The notes under the pieces were generated by a model. The model did no database searches and was not told the DNA's origin. It was given only the letters and a program-made list of their open reading frames with translations. From NCBI GenBank assembly GCA_036874045.1, contig JAZBRI010000011.1, positions 10,531,501 to 10,595,500 of the forward strand: a stretch of DNA of 64,000 nt. Reading direction: 5' to 3'. The DNA comes from Cymodocea nodosa. Its lineage: Eukaryota > Streptophyta > Magnoliopsida > Alismatales > Cymodoceaceae. A program made the position numbers and the translations under genes. Positions 57,711 to 64,000 of this stretch are shown here, one piece after another; position 1 is the first letter of the stretch; each line of letters opens with the position of its first letter.

Positions 57711-59472
57711 TTGTTCGTGGTTTCCCAGCACTACACTAGAAAAACTTGGATTTGTTACTTCTATTTTTACTTAGTTAATTTATCTTTATGCCTATTCTTT
57801 CTTTTAGAAGTAAACAAACAACCTTTAATACAATTTAGATATTAATTCCAATTTGTACTTTAACTGCAATTGCACAGTGTCTATTGTATCAGTGTGCAAG
57901 TACAGGTCGATCCCACAGGGAATTCCTAACGAATTTAAGAAATGTTTGATTGTGAACAATTCAAATTTATATTTAATAAGCACTCCGTTGAGTTAACTAT
58001 AACTCAACGGACTATCCTCGTGGACTTAAGTTAACTCCACGAGCCTGTCTCTTCTTTATAATACTACTAATTACAGAGGAATTCGACCAACCATTGGGCG
58101 ATTCCACAGATTGTAAATAACATCAATTAAGCTTTTTAATGCTAGTTAACATTGGATTTATCATTATGCAATACTAACATTCAGATGATTCAAATAGTAA
58201 CCATTAAAATCTTTAAGTTGTTTTATACAAACCAATTTCAGTAAACTGTAAAATTAAAACTAACATAAAATAATCATAAAACTGATACAGATAACATTAA
58301 TCACGATACAACACCAACAATACAACACTCAAATACAACATACAAACAAAGATAAATTGTTTTTGGTATTTTTGTTTTTATGTGATGGGCGAAAGGTGAA
58401 ATGTAAAGTAATTTCACTTGACAGTAAATACTTCTGACACTACTTGCAACGCGATTACACCACTGAAAATTGAACCACTTACAATTCTGTCTCCTCTCCC
58501 TATAGAATCGCGAGTCCAGAATTGCAAGATGATCTCCTCTTCAGCATACAGGCATCAACCCGAAGCCAAGGCTAAAAGCTTTACGATCTCTTGAAATATG
58601 AGTCAGCGCTTAGTGAAAATGTCTTCCCTTCCCGCGACGCGATCACTCCTCACAGTGGTTGTCAGGCATTGTGTTTGGCTCAGAATCGACCTGACATCAG
58701 GCAAGTATCCTCACAGACCTCCGATGATTGGTGATTATGGTGGTGATACGATGGTTGGTGTGATACTTCAGAGAATTGCCAATACTGTCTGCAGAAAGCT
58801 CGGTGCTCCTCCTCTGTATACATTGGCCGTCCATCGATCACACTTTCTTCTTTTTTTCTTCTTTTCTTTTATATTTCTTTAGTAGTAACTGCTTCTGCTT
58901 GAATGATCGGTTGGATTTCCTTCCTTCAGATCAACGGCGATGCTTCCTTCTCCATGCGCAATTGAATTCCTGCGTGATACGTGCAAACGTGGTTTTTCCT
59001 TCCAACTGTTTGTTCCTACAACCGCTACAATGGCATTTTGGAAAATAACTATAAAATACATGCAATAAAGAAATAAGCCGCTAACCTAACGCGTTACCTT
59101 AGTGTATATTCATGTAACTCAACGCGTATAGTTATGCTAACTTAACGAGTTATAACTTAAGTAAATCTACCAGCTCTCGACACGTGTCAGCAGTAGTTTA
59201 AACATAAAATAACATTTCGGAGAGTTACAAGTATAACTATCCGATGCTTAGATGCATTTTCAGATACTTAAAAATTTCATAGCCTGCAATTTACCGACAG
59301 TTCATAAATGTACTAAATTAACATTAATTCCCCAAAATTAAGTAGATTCTTCAATTAAAGCATATAACAGTGCAATTATAACATAATGGCTTAATTCTCA
59401 TATGATAAGCTAAAAATTATGCAATTAACCATCATTTAACTGTTAATAATATGCACTTTTTCATTCTAAACA
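57711..59472 (-). repeat. 5' LTR of Athila B
   Basis: Partner of 44641-46411, about 3% different. Reading in the element's sense (minus), it has the start TGTTTAGAATG, a TATA-like AAATATAAAAGAAAAGAAG near 58870, and a CTGTAAGT or TTGTAAGT donor-like block further in. It is followed by GATGT and then LTR E. Confidence 0.92.
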
Positions 59473-59993
59473 GATGTCGAGTAGATTCTGAGCCAAACAC
59501 GGTGATTGACAACCACTATAAGAAGTAATTGCATCGTAGGAAGAGAAGCCATTTTCACCAAGCATTGACGCATATCTTAGGAAATTGTAAAGCTTCTAGC
59601 CTTGGTTTCAGGTTGATGCCAGTATGTTGAAGAGGAGATCAACTTACAATTTTTGATTCGTGATTCTATAGGGAGAAGAGGCAAGATTGTAAGTGATTAA
59701 GTTTTGAATGGTGTAATCGCGTCGCATGTAGTGACGGAAGTTTTTACTATCGATAGAGAGTTTTACATCTCACCTTTCGCTCATCTTCAAGAACATATCA
59801 AAGCAAAAATACCAAAAACCACTAATTATCTATGTTTACATTTAGTATTAAAGTGTTGTATTATTTGTTTCGTATTGTGATTAATGTTATCATTGTCAGT
59901 ATTGTGAATGTTTTATGTTTGTTTAATTCAGAAAATAGTTTAGTGTTTACTGAACTTGATTCATGCAGAATACTAAAAATTTTAATGGTTATT
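59473..59993 (+). repeat. Athila-type LTR E, second part
   Basis: It continues the sequence interrupted at 44640 ('...cttttcggatgt' then 'cgagtagattctgagccaaacacgg'), through 'gggagaagaggcaagattgtaagtg' and on to 'aattttaatggttat'. It is then interrupted by LTR G. Confidence 0.85.
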
Positions 59994-61981
59994 TGTTTGG
60001 GGTTGTTAAGTTGAATTAGAAACTTGTCTACTAGGCGGTACTAGAAAAACTTGTTTGATTTATTTTTATGCTTATATTAATAAATTCTTTTAGAAGTAAA
60101 CAAACAACAATTCACACAAATTAGATATTAAGTCCAATTTGTATTTTTATTACAAGTGCATAGTGTATATTGTATTTGTGTGCAAATACAGGTCGATCTC
60201 ACAAAGATTGAGTAAAAATTATTTACTATTTCAATTTTTATATTAGAGTTTATATGTATTCAATTAAGCACTCCATTGAGTTAACTGTAACTCAACGAAC
60301 TTAGTTTGTAGAGTTATGGACTTAAGTTAACTCCATGAGCATATCTTTCTAGTTAAATACTGCTATTTACAAAGGAATTCGATCAACCATTGGGCAGTTC
60401 CACAAAATGTAAATAACATCAATTAAGCTTTTTAATGTTAGTTAATATTAGATTTGTCATTAAGCAACACTAACATTCAGATATTTCAAACAATAACCAT
60501 TAAAATTTTTAAGTATCTAGGACAAATCAATTTTAGTAAACAATAAACTATTTTCTATTTTCTAAATCAAACAAATACAAAACATTCATAATACTAACAA
60601 TGATAACATTAATCACGATACAAAACAAACAATACAATACTTTAATACTAAATGTAAACACAGATAATGAGTTGTTTTTGGTATTTTTGTTTTGATATGT
60701 TCCTAAAGATGAGCGAAAGGTGAAATGTAAAAATCTCTATCGATAGTAAAAACTTCTGTCACTACATGTGACACAATTACACCACTGAAAACTTAATCAC
60801 TTACAATCTTGCCTCCTCTCCCTATAGAATCGCGAATCAAGAATTATAATATGATCTCCTCTTCAGTATACTAGCATCAACCCGAAACCAAGGCTAGAAG
60901 CTTTACGATCTCCTAAGATATGAGTCAATGCTTGGTGAAAATGGCTTCCCTTCCTACGACACGATCACTTCTTACAATGGTTGTCAGCCATCGTGTTTGG
61001 CTCAGAATCGACCTAACATCCAGAAAGTATCCTTACAGACCTCTGATTGTTAGTGATTTTGGTGGTGGTGTGGAGCTTCAGGAAACTTCTGACGCTTCCT
61101 ACAGTTAGCACAGTCCTCCACCTTCACACACACACACTTTCTTCGTCTTTCTCCTCTTCTTTTATATTTCTTTCAATAATAACTACTTTTGCTTAAATGA
61201 TTAGTTGGATTTCCTTTCTTCATATCAACAATGGTGATTTTTTCTTCATTCCACGAGTGAATTCCTGCATGATACGTGCAATTGTGGTTTTCCTTCAAAT
61301 TTTCTATTTCTAGAACTACTATAGTGGTATGTTAGAAAATAAATGGTTCGTGGAGTTAGTGTAACTCAATGAACTTACTTCGTTGATTTAACTATAAAAC
61401 ACGTGCAATAAAGAAATAACTTAACAAGTTTAGATGTTTCGGATAGTTATAACCATAAGTATCTGAAACTTATATGCATTTCGAATAGTTAGTACCTAAC
61501 CTTCTAAAAGATAACTTAAGTCAAGTTTCTAGAACACGACACGTGTCAGGTAGTTTTATGATAAAAAGATATTGTAGATACTTGCAAACCTAACTATTCA
61601 ATGCTTAAACACATTTCGAATAGTTAGCAGATAACTTACCGAAAATCCACTTAAGTCATATATTAAGGTTACAACACGTGTCCTTTAAAAAATAATAAAA
61701 TATTCTTTAAGCATTTAAAACATAATTGTTCGATACATGTAATATAACTCTTTGAAATAATAGACAATTCTGATACTTAGGAACTAAAAAGCCTGTAACT
61801 CACCGATAGTTCAAAAATATACTTAATTAACATTAATTCCCTAAAATTATTCAGATTCTTTCATTAAAGCATAAAACAATACAATTATAACATAATGGCT
61901 TAATTCTCATATGATAAGCTAAATATTATGAAATTAACCATCATTTAACTGTTAATATTATGCACTTTTTCATTGTAAACA
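59994..61981 (-). repeat. Athila-type LTR G (solo) inside LTR E
   Basis: It is LTR length (about 1988 bp), from tgtttggggttgtt to ...cattgtaaaca, with no internal region on either side. It is closer to the LTRs of A in most blocks, but it has an 'actagaaaaacttg' piece as in B. LTR E sequence resumes at 61982. No clean target duplication was found. Confidence 0.75.
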
Positions 61982-62299
61982 CTACTGTTTGGAATATCTG
62001 AATGTTAGTGTTGCTTAATGACAAATCTTAGATTAACTAACATTAAAAAGCTTAATTGATGTTTGTAAATTCTATGGAACTGCTCAATAGTTGGCTGAAT
62101 TTCTCTGTGAATAATAGTATTTAATTAGAAAGATAGGCTCGTGGAGTTAACTTAAGTCCACGAGGTTAGTCTATTGAGTTAACTATAACTCCATGAACTG
62201 AGTCTATTGAGTTAACTATAACTCAACGAAGTGCTTAACTAAACACATATAAACTCAATCTCTATGGGATCGACCTATACTTGCACACAAATATAATAT
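61982..62299 (+). repeat. Athila-type LTR E, third part
   Basis: It resumes LTR E with 'tctgaatgttagtgttgctt' and the AACGG-type cluster (62105-62235, with 'gagttaactataactc' palindromes). It runs to 'ttgcacacaaatataatat' and is then cut by LTR H. Confidence 0.75.
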
Positions 62300-64000
62300 T
62301 GTTTAGAATGAAAAAGTACATAATATTAATGGTTAATTGTATAATATTTAGCTTATCATATGAGAATTAAGTCATTATGTTATAATTGCACTGTTATATG
62401 CTTTAATGAAAGAATCTGCATAATTTCAGGGAATTAATGTTAATTTAGTACATTTCTGAACTATCGGTAAATTGCAAGCTGTGAAATTCTTAAGTAACTG
62501 AATTTTCTGTTATTTCGGAGAGTTATGTTTAATGTACCGGACAATTATGTTTTAAAGAATATTTTATTATTTCCTGAAGTACATGTGTTGAAATCATAAT
62601 GCATGACTTAAGTGGATTTTCGATAAGTTATCTGTTAACTATCCGAAATGCATCTGGCATCGGATAGTTAGGTTCATAAGTGTCTGAAATATTTGAACTT
62701 GTTAAATTAAAATTATGCATGTGTTGAATTTAAATGCTTTAGTATATCACGTGAGATGCACATGTTTAACTCGTTAAGTTAGCATAACTATACGCATTGA
62801 GTTACATGAATACACACTAAGGTAACGCGTTATATTAGTAGCTTATTTCTTTATTGCACATGTTTTATAGTTAAATCAATGAAGTAAGTCCGTTGAATTA
62901 TCTGTAACTCCACGAATCATTTATTTTCTAATATGCCACTATAGCGATTACAGAAACAAGGCATTCAACGAAAAACCACGATTGCACATATCACGTAGAA
63001 ATTCACTCGTGGAAGGGAGAAGAAATCACCATCATTGATCTGAATGAAGGAAATCCAATCGATCATCTAAAGCAGAAGTAGTTACTATTGAAGAAATATA
63101 AAAGAAGAAGAGAAAAAATGAAGAAAGTGTGGTTGGCGGTGTGTGGCAGTGTGTGTAAAGGTGGAGGACCGTGCTAACTGCAGGCAGCGTCGGAAGTTCA
63201 CTGAAGCATCCACACCATCACCAATAATTCACCAACACCACCATACATTACCATAATCACCAACTATTAGAAGTCTTTGAGGATACTTTCTTAATGTCGG
63301 ATCGATTTCGAGCCAAACACGGTGCCTGACAACTACTATGAGGAGTGATCGCGTCACGGGAAGAGAAGCCATTTTCACCAAGCACCAACTCATAGCCTTG
63401 GTTTCGGGTTGATGCCAGTATGCTAAAGAGGAGATCATCTTGCAATTCTAGACTCACGATTCTATAGGGAGAGGAGGCAGGACTGTAAGTGATTAAGTTT
63501 TCAGTGGTGTAATCGTGTCACATATAGTGACAGAAGTATTTACTATCGATAGAGATTTTTACATTTCACCTTTCACTCATTTCATAAACATCTCAAAACA
63601 AAAATATCAAAAACAACTTATTTGTGTTTATATTTAGTATTTAAGTGTTGTATTATTTGTTTTGTATCGTGATTAAAGTTATCATTGTTAGTATTGTGAA
63701 TGTTTTTATGTTTGTTTGATTCAAAAAATAGAAAATAATTTTACAATTTACTGAAATTGATTCGTTCCAAACACTTAAAGATTTTAATGGTTACTATTTG
63801 AAATATTTGAATGTTAGTATTGCCTAATGATAAATCTAATATTAACTAGCATTAAAGAGCTTAATTGATGTTATTTACAATCTATGGAATCGCCCAATGG
63901 TTGGCCGAATTCCTCTGTAAATAGCAGTATTAAACTGGAAAGATAGGCTTGTGAAGTTAACTTAAGTCCACAAGATTAGTCCATTGAGTTAGCCATAACT
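62300..64000 (+). repeat. Athila-type LTR H, running off the window
   Basis: It starts TGTTTAGAATGAAAAAGTAC and follows the full LTR order. U3 has CACGTG and CGGATAGTTAG words, an AACGG motif cluster is at 62870-62925, and TATA-like AAATATAAAAGAAG is near 63095. A CTGTAAGT block lies near 63486, and a second motif cluster starts near 63950. Whether an internal region follows is outside the window. Confidence 0.85.

Larger units (their letters stand above)
44641..59472 (-). mobile_element. Athila element B with captured F-box unit
   Basis: A 14.8-kb Gypsy element on the minus strand. It has LTRs 44641-46411 and 57711-59472, a target duplication GATGT (44636-44640 and 59473-59477), a PPT and a tRNA-Asp-type primer site. 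Internal order from the 5' end is zinc knuckle, protease, RT, RNase H, integrase, spacer, ORF with plant-transposon-type domain, F-box gene, 3' non-coding region. It is collinear with A but lacks the gag-bearing segment. LTRs differ by about 3% in a 220-bp stretch compared by eye, plus small length changes, so it is the youngest datable element here. It is broken, but with fewer interruptions than A; one pol block is open for 693 residues. Confidence 0.93.

Overview
This looks like repeat-packed nuclear DNA of a flowering plant, probably a eudicot. The sequence is AT-rich and I find no intact host locus in 64 kb. It is a nest of LTR retrotransposons from three groups: Ty3/Gypsy of the Athila lineage (integrase and RT motifs, tRNA-Asp-type primer site), Ty1/Copia of the SIRE/Maximus type (long LTRs, AAAAAGGGAGAT-type PPT, third ORF), and one Tork/Tnt1-like Copia. 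All are fossils: broken, partial or nested. No tRNA, rRNA, CRISPR or bacterial feature was seen.

Layout. 20-525: SIRE-type LTR piece. 1541-3430: Athila integrase plus spacer. 3431-13955: SIRE-type Copia 'F' with a third ORF. 13956-15471: reverse SIRE-like LTR. 15472-16695: Athila-type LTR piece. 16696-17086: GC-rich unassigned island. 17087-43636: an old Copia 'D', split by Athila element 'A' (18975-41505, target duplication GGATA), which is itself split by the Tork-like Copia 'C' (33800-39103, target duplication TGTAT). From 43637 to the window end lies an Athila-type LTR 'E', split by Athila element 'B' (44641-59472, target duplication GATGT), LTR 'G' (59994-61981) and LTR 'H' (62300 onward). 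By eye LTR pairs differ by about 3% in B, 5% in F, 8% in C and 8-10% in A, which fits the nesting order.

The most unusual content is in Athila copies A and B. Both carry, downstream of pol, an ORF with a domain like the 'putative plant transposon protein' family, and then a captured F-box gene with an F-box-associated C-terminus (22772-23912 and 48203-49357). Each unit has its own TATA-like site and leader, preceded by clusters of an inverted motif with an AACGG core. In A, a 1.59-kb segment with GT...AG ends sits between the F-box leader and its start codon and contains the Gag capsid-type domain. In B this segment is absent at almost the same point, as if spliced out. In both copies the 5' coding region opens at the zinc knuckle, with no capsid part before it.

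There are also signs of module exchange between the two superfamilies. The third ORF of Copia F is homologous to the Athila ORF. A stretch of Athila U3 lies upstream of Copia F's third ORF. A stretch of F-type Copia LTR is embedded in Athila LTR E.
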